Positions 43,264 to 52,499 of a stretch of DNA of 64,000 bases are shown piece by piece. Position 1 is the first letter of the stretch; every line of letters begins with the position of its first letter. Source of the stretch: JBCDJI01 sp964351865 (GTDB lineage Bacteria > Verrucomicrobiota > Verrucomicrobiia > Methylacidiphilales > JBCBYL01); assembly GCA_964351865.1 (NCBI GenBank), contig CAYGPJ010000008.1, forward strand, positions 1 to 64,000. Direction: 5' to 3'. Made by a program: the position numbers and the translations under genes. A model generated the notes under the pieces. The model was not told the DNA's origin and made no database searches. It saw only the letters and a list, made by a program, of their open reading frames with translations.

Positions 43264-44241
43264 ATGACTACGAACAAGGTAAATAAGTCTATACTGGTGC
43301 TCATCTTTGGGCGAGAGGCGCCGAGCACCCGCTTTCGCTGGCTGGAATTCCAATCCCGCTTTGAATTCGCAGGCTGGCGGGTGGTCTATCATACGTTAGA
43401 CGAAGTCAGAGATTTCAGTTTGTTGGAAGCATTTGATGTGGTGGTGTTGCAGAAGACGATGGTGTCGGGTGCCGTGCTGCGGCAAATCCGTCGCCATGCG
43501 CGGCGGTTGATCTATGATGTAGATGATCGGATTTGGATGCGTGCGGAACGACCATATCGTGGATTGACGCGTTGGAAAATCGGACGTCGGATGCGTGCTA
43601 TCTGTGAACAGGCGGATCAGTGTCTGGCTGCCAATTCACTGATTGCCGCAGACCTGACGCAATTTGGTGCGCAGCCGGTGTTGGTGCCGATGGCACTTGA
43701 TCCTGAGCGGTGGATTTTCCAGGCGCCGCGTCAGAAAGTGCCGCTCATCGGGTGGACTGGCGGACCGAAGAATCTGCCTTTTCTGGAAATGATTTTACCG
43801 GTTTTACGCGGGATTTTGAAGCAGCACGATTGCCGACTGGCTATTCATTGCGGCAAAGATCCCGGTTTTTCTGAGCTTGATTACGAATATGTTCCCTATC
43901 AGGCAGGGCTGGAGAGCGAGGTAGTACGAAATTTTGACATCGGGCTGTGCCCGTTACCGGATGATCCGTTTAGTTGTGGAAAATCACCGATAAAGGTTTT
44001 GCAATATCTGGCCTCCGGCGCGGCGGTGGTGGCCTCGCCGCATGGCGCGGTGCAAGACATACTGACGGCAGATGAGACCGGCTTCTGGGCGGAGGATATA
44101 GAGGCTTGGCAACTGCAGCTTAGCTGTCTCATTGCGGACGCGGCCCTGCGCGATCAGATGGCACGGCAGGGGCGGGATCGACTGGAGGAGCATTACGCTT
44201 CAGCCGCAATCTTTCAGCAAATGCTGGCGTTTTTGTCGTAA
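43264..44241 (+). CDS. Glycosyltransferase, GT-B fold (GT4-like)
   Basis: 325 residues. The N-terminus reads SILVLIFGREAPSTRFRW with a Rossmann strand; RLIYDVDDRIWMR and ADQCLAANSLIAADL follow. The C-terminal half has KVPLIGWTGGPKNLPFLEM and then DIGLCPLPDDPFSCGKSPIK and VLQYLASGAAVVASPHGAVQDIL, the sugar-nucleotide region of GT4-like enzymes. It is likely part of the surface-glycan cluster. A GAGGTGA ribosome binding site lies seven bases before the ATG, directly at the edge of the repeat element. Confidence 0.83.
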   Translation: MTTNKVNKSILVLIFGREAPSTRFRWLEFQSRFEFAGWRVVYHTLDEVRDFSLLEAFDVVVLQKTMVSGAVLRQIRRHARRLIYDVDDRIWMRAERPYRGLTRWKIGRRMRAICEQADQCLAANSLIAADLTQFGAQPVLVPMALDPERWIFQAPRQKVPLIGWTGGPKNLPFLEMILPVLRGILKQHDCRLAIHCGKDPGFSELDYEYVPYQAGLESEVVRNFDIGLCPLPDDPFSCGKSPIKVLQYLASGAAVVASPHGAVQDILTADETGFWAEDIEAWQLQLSCLIADAALRDQMARQGRDRLEEHYASAAIFQQMLAFLS

Positions 44242-44367
44242 ACTGTAAATTTTCAGACTGGTATGCTGATCGATTTCAGCCGTCTTCGCCAAGCATGTCA
44301 GGTATTGGGCAGCTATTAACTTAACTAATTTTTAATCTTTCTCGTTGCCAATAATTTTTGATTCTCT

Positions 44368-46230
44368 ATGCCAATAATAATGGAAAACGAAATCCAGCAA
44401 CTTATTGACAGTCAGACTATAACGCCCGTGACGGGTGAGAAATTGAAGCATTTAACCCCAGGCAGCTGCTGCCGGCATAAAAGTTGGGGGGCTGGAGTTG
44501 TTAAGAGTTGGGATACACTCGCAGGCAAACTCATCATCGATTTTATTGGTAAACCCGGCCATGCGATGGAGATGGAGTATTCCACGCACTCACTACGCCC
44601 GCTTCCGGAAGATCACATTGAAAGCAAAATTCTGCGTGATCTGGAGAAGCTGAAAACTCAGAGTAAAGAAGCCCCGGTGGATCTGATGATTACGGTTATC
44701 AGCAGCCTTGGCAAGTTGGCAACCATCGAGCGGATTGAAATGGTCTTGTCCGGAACTGTGATTGCCAAAGATGATTGGAAGAAGTGGTGGGACAGCACCA
44801 AGAAAGCGATGAAGAAAGATGGCCGCTTCGAAGTGCCTACCCGGCGCACGATCCAAATCATGATGCATGAGGAAGCACCGGATCGATGTGACTTCGCATT
44901 GGAAAATTTAAAGAGTAGTGCGGGTCCGAAAGATGTGCTGAAGGCACTGGATGAACTCAATAAGCACTGGAAGGCTGGCCACGAGAACGTGGATCTCGAT
45001 GCGGTATTGACTGAAGTCGATCGCATTCTGGATAAACTACCTTCTTCACAGAAACATGCCGGAATCTCAATGGTATTGGCACGCCAAGAATTTTTAGCTA
45101 AGGCAGACGGAGGAGATCCTCATGTCAGTCACGTATTGGATCGCTTTCTGCCAAAGAACCCGCGTGACTTCGTTGAAATCCTGGAAGGCTTGCCATCGGC
45201 CAAGCAGGGGAAAGCCGTTGAGTTTGCTCGCAAGGCCTGGAAAGATCAATGGGATCAGTTAGCACCGAAATTGTTATCGGTCGGTAATGCCAAGATCTGT
45301 GATGTGGTGATTCAAACCTATCGGGATGCGGGCAAGTTCGATGAGCTGGTGGCGATTCTGGAGCGGTTGGTTAGTGAGCGTAAGCTGCATTACGACTTCA
45401 TGCACTGGCTTTGTAAGAATCGTAAGGACGAATTCCGTCCTCTGGTGAACCACAATCTTTTCACCGCGATTCTATCCGTGTTGGAACTGGAACAATTGGG
45501 TGGCAGTCGTAAGGCCAGTAAGTTGGAGCGGATATTGTTCACTGACAAATCTCTGGTGAAAGACTTGATGGAATCCGCTACGGACGAGCAAGTGCGCGAC
45601 GTGACCCGAGCCATTCTCTCTACCCCGGCTTTCGAAGAACTGGACAAGCGTTCATTGCTGGCCACCTTCGTGAAACTCTATCCATTCGTGCAGGACATGA
45701 TCACCAAGTCGATGACGGGTGGCTCCGCTGCCAAGAGTGAAGAAGCTCCCGCAGTGATCATCGTATCATGGCCCAGCCTCAAGAAGCGTCAGGCTGAACT
45801 CGAAGAGCTGGTGACCAAGAAGATTCCAGAGAACAGTAAAGAAATTGCCGTGGCGCGTTCCTACGGAGATTTGAAAGAAAACCATGAATTCAAATCTGCC
45901 AAAGAACAGCAAACTATCCTCATGCGCCGTCAGGCCGAGTTGGAGTCTGATCTGGCTAACGCTCAAGGCACTGATTTCCGCGATGTGGATACCAGCGTGG
46001 TGAATGTTGGAACGGTTGTCACCATTTCGGATGAGAAAAGTGGCGATACGCAGGACTTCAGTATTCTGGGAGCGTGGGACAGTGATCCTGAGAAAGGGAT
46101 TATTTCCTACAACACCGGTGTTGCACAGGCGATGATGCAGAAATCAGTCGGCGATGTCGTGAAGCTGAAACTGGAAGACGGCGGGACGCGGCAGGTCAAG
46201 ATTGAGAAAATTAAGGGATACCAGGCCTGA
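44368..46230 (+). CDS. greA: Long GreA-type transcription elongation factor with N-terminal extension
   Basis: 620 residues. The last 155 are a complete GreA: a coiled-coil part with RSYGDLKENHEFKSAKEQQ (acidic tip residues Asp and Glu conserved) and an FKBP-like domain beginning VNVGTVVTISDEKSGDTQDF. GreA lets RNA polymerase cleave backtracked RNA. The first 460 residues are a soluble helical region starting with a short beta unit (HLTPGSCCRHKSWGAGVVKS), otherwise unrecognised. Chlamydial GreA is known to be of similar large size. It lies upstream of eno, same strand, about 96 bases away. Confidence 0.85.
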   Translation: MPIIMENEIQQLIDSQTITPVTGEKLKHLTPGSCCRHKSWGAGVVKSWDTLAGKLIIDFIGKPGHAMEMEYSTHSLRPLPEDHIESKILRDLEKLKTQSKEAPVDLMITVISSLGKLATIERIEMVLSGTVIAKDDWKKWWDSTKKAMKKDGRFEVPTRRTIQIMMHEEAPDRCDFALENLKSSAGPKDVLKALDELNKHWKAGHENVDLDAVLTEVDRILDKLPSSQKHAGISMVLARQEFLAKADGGDPHVSHVLDRFLPKNPRDFVEILEGLPSAKQGKAVEFARKAWKDQWDQLAPKLLSVGNAKICDVVIQTYRDAGKFDELVAILERLVSERKLHYDFMHWLCKNRKDEFRPLVNHNLFTAILSVLELEQLGGSRKASKLERILFTDKSLVKDLMESATDEQVRDVTRAILSTPAFEELDKRSLLATFVKLYPFVQDMITKSMTGGSAAKSEEAPAVIIVSWPSLKKRQAELEELVTKKIPENSKEIAVARSYGDLKENHEFKSAKEQQTILMRRQAELESDLANAQGTDFRDVDTSVVNVGTVVTISDEKSGDTQDFSILGAWDSDPEKGIISYNTGVAQAMMQKSVGDVVKLKLEDGGTRQVKIEKIKGYQA

Positions 46231-46326
46231 TCGCTGAGTTTGTCAGAAAAAACAGACTGAATTAATTAAGCATTTAAACTGTACATATTGAACCCAAACC
46301 AATAAAACTAAGAAGAGACCTATAAA

Positions 46327-47607
46327 ATGAGTATGACCACAATTGCCGGAATTCACGCCCTAGAAATACTTGATTCTCGGGGGAACCCTACCATCGAAGC
46401 TGTTGTTGAACTGGCGGATGGAACGATGGGACGTGCCATGGTGCCGTCTGGCGCCAGCACCGGTGAAAACGAGGCTGTCGAGCTGCGTGACGGAGTCAAA
46501 ACCCGTTACCTCGGAAAAGGCGTTCAGAAAGCCATCAAAAACATCGAAGACAAAATCACTCCCGTATTGGTGGGGGTAGATGCGGTGAATCAGGTGGAAG
46601 TGGATCGTGCGATGATTGAACTTGACGGCACTCCGACCAAGAAAAATCTAGGTGCAAATGCCATTCTGGCTGTCTCACTGGCTAACGCACATGCGGCAGC
46701 TGCTTCACTCGGACTGCCTCTATATCAGTATCTGGGAGGACCTAATGCAAAAATTCTGCCGGTACCAATGGCGAATATTCTTAATGGTGGTGCTCACTCG
46801 GATGCTCCGATTGACTTCCAGGAATTCATGATCGTGCCTAAAGGCATGCCGACTTTCAAAGAAGCCGTTCGTGCCGGGGTGGAAATCTTCCACTCGCTCA
46901 AAGGCATCCTGCATGACAAACACCTCGGCACCGCAGTGGGTGATGAAGGCGGATTCGCTCCGAACCTCGACTCTACCGAACACGCGCTGGAACTGATCGG
47001 TCAGGCTACTAAGAAGGCAGGATACAAATTTGGTAAAGACGTTTTCATTGCGCTTGATGTCGCATCCAGTGAGTTCTACGACAAGAAGACCAAGAAGTAT
47101 ATCTTCAAGAAATCTGACAAGCGCAAACTCAGTGCGGAACAGTTGATTGCGTTCTATCAGGAACTCCAGAAAAAGTATCCGATCATTTCTATCGAAGATG
47201 GTAATGATGAAAACGACTGGGCGGGTTGGAAGAAAATGACCGAAGCGATGGGACATAACACCCAGTTGGTCGGAGATGACCTCTTCGTGACCAACGTAGA
47301 CTTCCTGAAGAAGGGGATTCAGTCCGGTACCGCCAATTCGATTTTGGTTAAAGTCAATCAGATCGGCTCTTTGACTGAGACCCTCGATGCCATTGAAATG
47401 GCCAAGTGCGCTAAATACACCGCCGTGATCAGTCACCGCAGCGGAGAGACGGAAGATACCACCATCTCTGATATTGCGGTTGCGACCAATGCGGGACAGA
47501 TTAAGACAGGCTCCTTCTCACGCTCCGACCGCCTGGCGAAATACAATCGCCTGCTGCGGATTGAGGCTGAGTTAGGCCCTGACGCCATCTATGCCGGGAC
47601 GATCTAA
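46327..47607 (+). CDS. eno: Enolase
   Basis: Glycolytic 2-phosphoglycerate dehydratase; also a degradosome component in some bacteria. The 426 residues include the N-terminal EILDSRGNPTIEAVV, the flexible-loop region SGASTGENEAVELRDG, metal ligands in IALDVASSEF, ISIEDGNDENDW and LVGDDLFVTN, the catalytic lysine region NSILVKVNQIGSLTET, and AVISHRSGETEDTTI. AAGAAGAGA lies nine bases before the ATG. The downstream FtsB-like gene overlaps its end by 17 bases. Confidence 0.98.
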   Translation: MSMTTIAGIHALEILDSRGNPTIEAVVELADGTMGRAMVPSGASTGENEAVELRDGVKTRYLGKGVQKAIKNIEDKITPVLVGVDAVNQVEVDRAMIELDGTPTKKNLGANAILAVSLANAHAAAASLGLPLYQYLGGPNAKILPVPMANILNGGAHSDAPIDFQEFMIVPKGMPTFKEAVRAGVEIFHSLKGILHDKHLGTAVGDEGGFAPNLDSTEHALELIGQATKKAGYKFGKDVFIALDVASSEFYDKKTKKYIFKKSDKRKLSAEQLIAFYQELQKKYPIISIEDGNDENDWAGWKKMTEAMGHNTQLVGDDLFVTNVDFLKKGIQSGTANSILVKVNQIGSLTETLDAIEMAKCAKYTAVISHRSGETEDTTISDIAVATNAGQIKTGSFSRSDRLAKYNRLLRIEAELGPDAIYAGTI

Positions 47608-47950
47608 AGTATTTGACCCTAGAAATGTTCAGACCGCGACTCGCCGGAGTGAACAGGGTGAGCTGTGGCAAAAACTATTAAGCTGGGCCACGGTTGCCGT
47701 GATCGCTGCGATCATCGGCATCGCCGTGGCGCTTTTTTTACCGGTGGTTAAGCAACACCGCTCGCTAGTGGCTCAAAAAGAAGACGTGCTGAAACAAATT
47801 CAGACCGAAAATAATCTTTCAGTGCAATTACAGAACGAAATGCATCTGCTGGATAAAGACCCGGTTTACATCGAGCGCACTGCGCGTGATGTGCTTAACT
47901 ACGGTCGCCAAGGTGAAACCGTCTTCCGCTTTCCTGCTTACGAGGAATAG
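47591..47950 (+). CDS. FtsB/DivIC-like septum-formation protein
   Basis: 119 residues. An N-terminal cytoplasmic tail (about 1-30) precedes one membrane helix (about 31-54, WATVAVIAAIIGIAVALFLP), then a coiled coil (about 58-92), ending in DPVYIERTARDVLNYGRQGETVF, the FtsB/DivIC C-terminal signature. FtsB bridges FtsL and FtsQ at the division site. The gene overlaps eno by 17 bases; FtsB is often encoded next to eno. Identification is good, though the protein is only a divergent relative. Confidence 0.82.
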   Translation: MPGRSKVFDPRNVQTATRRSEQGELWQKLLSWATVAVIAAIIGIAVALFLPVVKQHRSLVAQKEDVLKQIQTENNLSVQLQNEMHLLDKDPVYIERTARDVLNYGRQGETVFRFPAYEE

Positions 47951-48002
47951 TGCGAATGTGTTCGATTCTTGATCAAGTGGGCGTGGATCATATCATGAAA
48001 TC

Positions 48003-49169
48003 ATGTTGAGTCCGCCTAGATCCGCGAACCACTTTTACTTTGCCAGGTATTGCGGTGCCCTGTTGGTGGGGTGCCTGCTACACTCATCCGTGTTGGCCCA
48101 GCCGGCAGAACAATCGCCGACTCAAGATAATCCAGTGGTTCAACGCAAGATTGCTGCCGGGGATGCGATTAAGATTATTGTTTTTGAAGAAGAGAATCTT
48201 ACCACCGAAGCGACGGTTACACCTTCTGGAAAAATCATGTTTCCATTTTTAGGGGAGTTGCAGGTCGAGGGATTGACGTTGGTGGAACTGGCTGAAAATA
48301 TCCGGAAGCGATTAGATGAGGACTACATCATTGATCCGCAGGTGAGTGTGTTTCTGGTGTCACAGGTGGTGGAGGAAATTTCGGTCATGGGGGCGGTAGT
48401 CAAACCGGGCCAAATTAAGATTCCGGAAAATAATCCACTGAATATCATTCAAGCGATTGGCATGGCTGGAGGATTTACCCAGCAAGCGAATCGTTCTAAA
48501 GTGATTTTACATCGGCAAACGGGTGACGGGGGCGTTGAGCAGCAGGAGGTGTTGATTAAAAGCGAGCAGGCCTTGCAGCCGTTGAGTGCCAAGGATTCAA
48601 TCACGGTACTCATGGCTTCCACTAGCGATCGACTGACGATCATTGGAGAGGTAAAAACTCCCGGCACCATCAATGTTGCACCGGAACAGATGCCGATCGA
48701 TTTGTTGAGTGCAGTGGCTTTAGCGGGAGGCTTCACTGAGATGGCGGATCTCAAGCAGGTGTTGCTCAAACGTAGCGAGAACGGAGAAAACCGCGTGTTT
48801 AAACTCGATGCGCTGGCGATGCTGGAAGATCCGAGCAGCCACTCATTTTTTCTCAAGACGGGCGATATCGTGACGATTAATCAGCGCAAAAAGCAGATGA
48901 TTACCATTATGGGGCAGGTGGAAGAGCCTGGAGGGATCGAATTGCCTGCCAACCCGGATCAACCGGTCGACTTGTTGCGGGCGATCGCCATGGCCGGAGG
49001 CTTTACTAACATCGCTGACCCCAAACGGGTACAACTTCGCCGGACAATCGAAAGCGGAGAAGTGAAAATCTATAAAATCAATACGCGGGAACTCGCCAAT
49101 AATCCCGATAGCAAACCGGTGTTGATCCTGCCGGGTGATGTGATTTCGATTCCCGAGAGTATGTTTTGA
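48003..49169 (+). CDS. Polysaccharide export outer-membrane protein (Wza/SLBB family)
   Basis: 388 residues. A signal peptide (about 1-32, ending VLAQP) leads to a poly-export domain (IAAGDAIKIIVFEEENLTTE). Three SLBB repeats follow, each beginning with a strand and ending with AGGFT: ISVMGAVVKPGQIKI, LTIIGEVKTPGTINV and ITIMGQVEEPGGIEL. This is the Wza-type outer-membrane pore for exopolysaccharide. The glycan cluster lies about 4 kb upstream, which fits a shared export role (inference). No lipobox cysteine is evident near the cleavage site. Confidence 0.9.
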   Translation: MLSPPRSANHFYFARYCGALLVGCLLHSSVLAQPAEQSPTQDNPVVQRKIAAGDAIKIIVFEEENLTTEATVTPSGKIMFPFLGELQVEGLTLVELAENIRKRLDEDYIIDPQVSVFLVSQVVEEISVMGAVVKPGQIKIPENNPLNIIQAIGMAGGFTQQANRSKVILHRQTGDGGVEQQEVLIKSEQALQPLSAKDSITVLMASTSDRLTIIGEVKTPGTINVAPEQMPIDLLSAVALAGGFTEMADLKQVLLKRSENGENRVFKLDALAMLEDPSSHSFFLKTGDIVTINQRKKQMITIMGQVEEPGGIELPANPDQPVDLLRAIAMAGGFTNIADPKRVQLRRTIESGEVKIYKINTRELANNPDSKPVLILPGDVISIPESMF

Positions 49170-49353
49170 GGAGTCATGGGGAACGGGCGGGTTTGAGCTG
49201 CCAACTCCGATGAAATCGCGAAGGTGGCGCGAATGAAGACAAATTCACACGGACTCAGACATGCGCGTCCTAATAGCAGTCTTCACCAACTATTCGAAAA
49301 GCTAATAAATAAAAGATTGTCAAAAAAACAAAACTCGATATGGTTGTCCGCGT

Positions 49354-50340
49354 ATGTCAGAACAACCTATACGAGTTGCAGTCACCGGTGCCGCCGGTCA
49401 AATTGGATATTCACTTCTTTTCCGTATTGCATCCGGTGCAATGTTCGGGCCGGATCGTCCGGTGATTTTGCAGTTACTGGAAATTCCAGTGGATGCGGCG
49501 ATGAAAGCGCTGGAAGGAGTCGCCATGGAACTGGATGATTGTGCCTTCCCGCTACTCAAGGGCATTGAAATGAGCAGTGATGCTAAAGTTGGCTTTAAAG
49601 ATGCCAACTGGTGTCTGTTGGTCGGGGCTAAACCGCGTGGCCCGGGCATGGAGCGTGCTGATTTGCTGAAAGGCAATGGAGCCATATTTACGGCCCAAGG
49701 GGAAGTGATTGATGCGGTTGCCGCTGATGATGCGCGCATCGCAGTGGTGGGAAATCCTGCCAATACCAACTGCATGATCGCAGCCAGTAAGGCCAAACGA
49801 CTGACGCCAGACCGCTTCACTGCGATGGTGCGACTGGATCAGAATCGTGCTCAAACGCAATTGGCTAAGAAAGCCGGGGCAGAGTTAACCGATGTGAAAG
49901 ATATCTTTATCTACGGAAACCACAGCCCGAGCATGTTCCCCGCATTTGGTCAGGCAACAATCCGAGGTAAGGCTGCAACAGAAGTGATCGGTGATGAAGC
50001 CTATTTACAGGGAGAATTCTGTGAAACGGTCGGTAAGCGCGGGGCTGCCATCATTGCAGCGCGTGGAGCGTCTTCAGCCGCTTCAGCCGCTAATGCCTTA
50101 GTGGATCATGTTCGTGACCTGATGACGCCGGGAGCGATCCATTCTGTGGCCGTAAAGAGCAACGGCGCCTATGGCTTCGACCCTGAAGTCTGGGCTGGTC
50201 TCCCCGTTAAAACCACCACACCGGGTAGCTATGAAGTGATCGAAGGCCAAGCCATGGATGAATTCGCCCAGTCCAAGCTTAAAACCACCAATCAGGAACT
50301 GGTGGATGAGCGGGAAATGGTAAAGGACATGCTGAGCTAG
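49354..50340 (+). CDS. mdh: Malate dehydrogenase
   Basis: NAD-dependent TCA-cycle enzyme. The 328 residues carry VAVTGAAGQIGYSLLFRI (dinucleotide loop), NPANTNCMIA, the substrate arginine in MVRLDQNRAQTQ and the catalytic histidine in IYGNHSPSMFP. It belongs to the longer cytosolic-type MDH group (about 328 residues) rather than the E. coli type. The 184 bases upstream hold no gene; the leader has a poly-A stretch. A pair of stem-loops follows the stop. Confidence 0.96.
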   Translation: MSEQPIRVAVTGAAGQIGYSLLFRIASGAMFGPDRPVILQLLEIPVDAAMKALEGVAMELDDCAFPLLKGIEMSSDAKVGFKDANWCLLVGAKPRGPGMERADLLKGNGAIFTAQGEVIDAVAADDARIAVVGNPANTNCMIAASKAKRLTPDRFTAMVRLDQNRAQTQLAKKAGAELTDVKDIFIYGNHSPSMFPAFGQATIRGKAATEVIGDEAYLQGEFCETVGKRGAAIIAARGASSAASAANALVDHVRDLMTPGAIHSVAVKSNGAYGFDPEVWAGLPVKTTTPGSYEVIEGQAMDEFAQSKLKTTNQELVDEREMVKDMLS

Positions 50341-50376
50341 ACCGTCTTTCTGATTGAGTATCGTTAATCTTGAATG

Positions 50377-50427
50377 AGCCCTGTCTTTTGAAAAGTAGGG
50401 CTTATTTGAGGCAATTGCTCAAATAAG
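50377..50427. terminator. Two stem-loops after mdh
   Basis: The first has arms AGCCCT/AGGGCT with an inner CTTTT/AAAAG (50377-50402), followed by TATTT, and fits a weak terminator. The second has CTTATTTGAG/CTCAAATAAG arms with a 7-nt loop (50401-50427) and is followed by A-rich sequence on the plus strand. The two overlap by two bases and could be alternative. Confidence 0.5.
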
Positions 50428-50493
50428 AAAAAATGATTTTACCCTAAGTAGATTGGCTGGAGCTGAAAAAAATCAAAAAAAAATCATAATTAG

Positions 50494-50522
50494 TTGACAC
50501 TAATAGCCAAAATACCTAGAAA
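50494..50522 (+). promoter_or_regulatory. Likely promoter of the tRNA-Thr/tuf unit
   Basis: TTGACA at 50494-50499, a 17-base spacer, then TAGAAA at 50517-50522. The preceding A-rich stretch could be an UP-like element. It stands about 100 bases ahead of tRNA-Thr, the first gene of the tuf-secE-nusG-rpl-rpo run. It is the best sigma-70-type match in the gap. Confidence 0.6.
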
Positions 50523-50622
50523 CCTCGTTCCCATTCTATCGAAAAGCACCCAAGTGAGTTTCGAACAGAAAGGGGGAACGGACACCTCAAAAGGGTTTTC
50601 GTGGCCTGTCCGGCGGTTGCCT

Positions 50623-50694
<72 letters not shown>

Positions 50695-50824
50695 CGCGGA
50701 ACAAGTTAGAGACAACAGTAATAAAGTTAGTGGTACTAAAGATAAAGAGAATTTAATCTTTTAACAACAAAACAGGAACAAAGGATAGGCTGACAAACAG
50801 CTAAGAAAAAGGAGTAGCATAGTT

Positions 50825-52012
50825 ATGGCTAAAGAATCATTCACGCGGGATAAGCCGCACGTAAATATCGGAACTATCGGTCACGTTGACCATGGTAAAA
50901 CCACCCTGACGGCAGCGATCTGCAGCACTCTGGCCAAAGCAGGCCTTTCTGAAGTGCGTGACTACGCTTCTATTGACAACGCTCCTGAAGAAAAAGAGCG
51001 TGGTATCACTATTAACACAACGCACGTTGAGTATCAGACGGAAGCACGTCACTACGCTCACGTGGATTGTCCGGGACATGCCGATTACGTTAAAAACATG
51101 ATCACTGGTGCCGCTCAGATGGACGGAGCAATCCTCGTCTGTTCTGCTGCTGATGGGCCAATGCCTCAGACTCGTGAGCACATCTTGCTGGCTCGCCAGG
51201 TAGGTGTTCCTAGCCTTGTGGTCTTCTTGAACAAGGTTGACATGGTTGATGATGAAGAACTGCTCGAGTTGGTAGAGCTTGAAGTTCGTGAATTGCTCTC
51301 CAAGTATGAATTCCCAGGTGATGAAATTCCCATCGTAGCTGGTAGTGCACTTAAAGCACTCGAAGGTGATGCGAAATACGAAGAAAAGATATTGGAACTC
51401 ATGAAGGCTGTGGATGAATACATCCCACTTCCAGAGCGTCCGAAAGATCAGGCCTTCCTGATGGCGATCGAAGATGTGTTCAACATCGCTGGTCGTGGAA
51501 CCGTTGCAACCGGTCGTGTAGAGCGTGGAATTCTTAACCGCAACGATGAAGTTGAAGTCGTTGGCATTAAGCCGACTTCCAAGACGGTGGTGACTGATAT
51601 CGAAATGTTCCGCAAGATCCTCGACAGCGCTGAAGCTGGCGACAACGTCGGTATTCTGCTGCGTGGTGTTAAGAAAGAAGACATCGAGCGTGGACAGGTT
51701 CTGGCTAAACCGGGATCAATCACTCCTCATACCAAATTTGAAGCAACCGTATACGTTCTGAGCAAGGACGAAGGTGGACGTCACACTCCATTCTTTACTG
51801 GATACCGCCCTCAGTTCTACTTCCGCACGACGGATGTAACTGGTGTTGCTCACTTGAACGACGGTGTTGAAATGGTAATGCCCGGTGATAACGTTGAAAA
51901 ACTGAACATCGAGTTGATCACCCCGATCGCTATGCAGGAAGCTATGCGCTTTGCTATTCGTGAAGGTGGTCGCACCGTTGGTGCAGGTCGTGTGACCAAG
52001 ATTATTGAATAA
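50825..52012 (+). CDS. tuf: Elongation factor Tu
   Basis: GTPase delivering aminoacyl-tRNA to the ribosome. The 395 residues have the G motifs GHVDHGKTTL (about 19-28), the switch RGITINTTHVEY, DCPGHADYV (G3), NKVDM (G4) and SALKALEG (G5 region), followed by the two beta-barrel domains. It is a single tuf copy within the window. AAGGAG lies about ten bases before the ATG. It stands between tRNA-Thr and tRNA-Trp, and codon use looks like a highly expressed gene. Confidence 0.98.
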   Translation: MAKESFTRDKPHVNIGTIGHVDHGKTTLTAAICSTLAKAGLSEVRDYASIDNAPEEKERGITINTTHVEYQTEARHYAHVDCPGHADYVKNMITGAAQMDGAILVCSAADGPMPQTREHILLARQVGVPSLVVFLNKVDMVDDEELLELVELEVRELLSKYEFPGDEIPIVAGSALKALEGDAKYEEKILELMKAVDEYIPLPERPKDQAFLMAIEDVFNIAGRGTVATGRVERGILNRNDEVEVVGIKPTSKTVVTDIEMFRKILDSAEAGDNVGILLRGVKKEDIERGQVLAKPGSITPHTKFEATVYVLSKDEGGRHTPFFTGYRPQFYFRTTDVTGVAHLNDGVEMVMPGDNVEKLNIELITPIAMQEAMRFAIREGGRTVGAGRVTKIIE

Positions 52013-52108
52013 ATCAATCTTGGAACGGTCTGAACCTCGCGGTTTTGATTTATCGGGTAGCCGGACTCCGTCGATACGGGGTTCGGTTTTCCCATTAATA
52101 CAAACCAT

Positions 52109-52181
52109 AGGGCAGTAGTTCAATTGGTAGAATCGCGGTCTCCAAAACCGTTGGTTGGGGGTTCGAGTCCCTCCTGCCCTG
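52109..52181 (+). tRNA. tRNA-Trp (anticodon CCA)
   Basis: 73 nt. Acceptor AGGGCAG pairs with CTGCCCT, with discriminator G. Anticodon stem GCGGT/ACCGT carries loop CTCCAAA. T arm GGGGGTTCGAGTCCCTC is regular. No encoded CCA. It lies 97 bases after tuf and just ahead of secE, as in many bacteria. Confidence 0.96.
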
Positions 52182-52196
52182 CGGAAAGTTTATAAA

Positions 52197-52499
52197 GTGG
52201 AAAATTATTTAATTAACAATAGCTGGTTTATCAGTGCTCTTGTCTACGGACTGGGGTTACTGCTACTCGTATTACTGATCGTATACCGACAGGCATGGAC
52301 GAAGTTCATGCATGAGGTGCGTACCGAGCTGGGCAAATGCTCCTGGCCGTGGGATCCGGAACAAACCGGTCTGCGCAAGTATAAGCAATTGATCGATTCG
52401 ACCGTGGTCGTGATCGTTTCCACCATCTTACTAGCAGGTTATATTACCGGCTTTGACTATCTCATCGGTAACTTGGTGGGATTTCTGGTTAATTTTTAA
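52197..52499 (+). CDS. secE: Preprotein translocase subunit SecE
   Basis: Essential clamp subunit of the SecYEG channel. 100 residues from a GTG start at 52197 with GGAAAG eight bases ahead; the open frame runs upstream only into tRNA-Trp. An N-terminal helix (about 9-31) is followed by the conserved amphipathic segment FMHEVRTELGKCSWPWDPEQ and the core membrane helix (about 68-90). The extra N-terminal helix is a variant also seen in E. coli-type SecE. It abuts nusG (ATG directly after its TAA). Confidence 0.9.
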   Translation: MENYLINNSWFISALVYGLGLLLLVLLIVYRQAWTKFMHEVRTELGKCSWPWDPEQTGLRKYKQLIDSTVVVIVSTILLAGYITGFDYLIGNLVGFLVNF

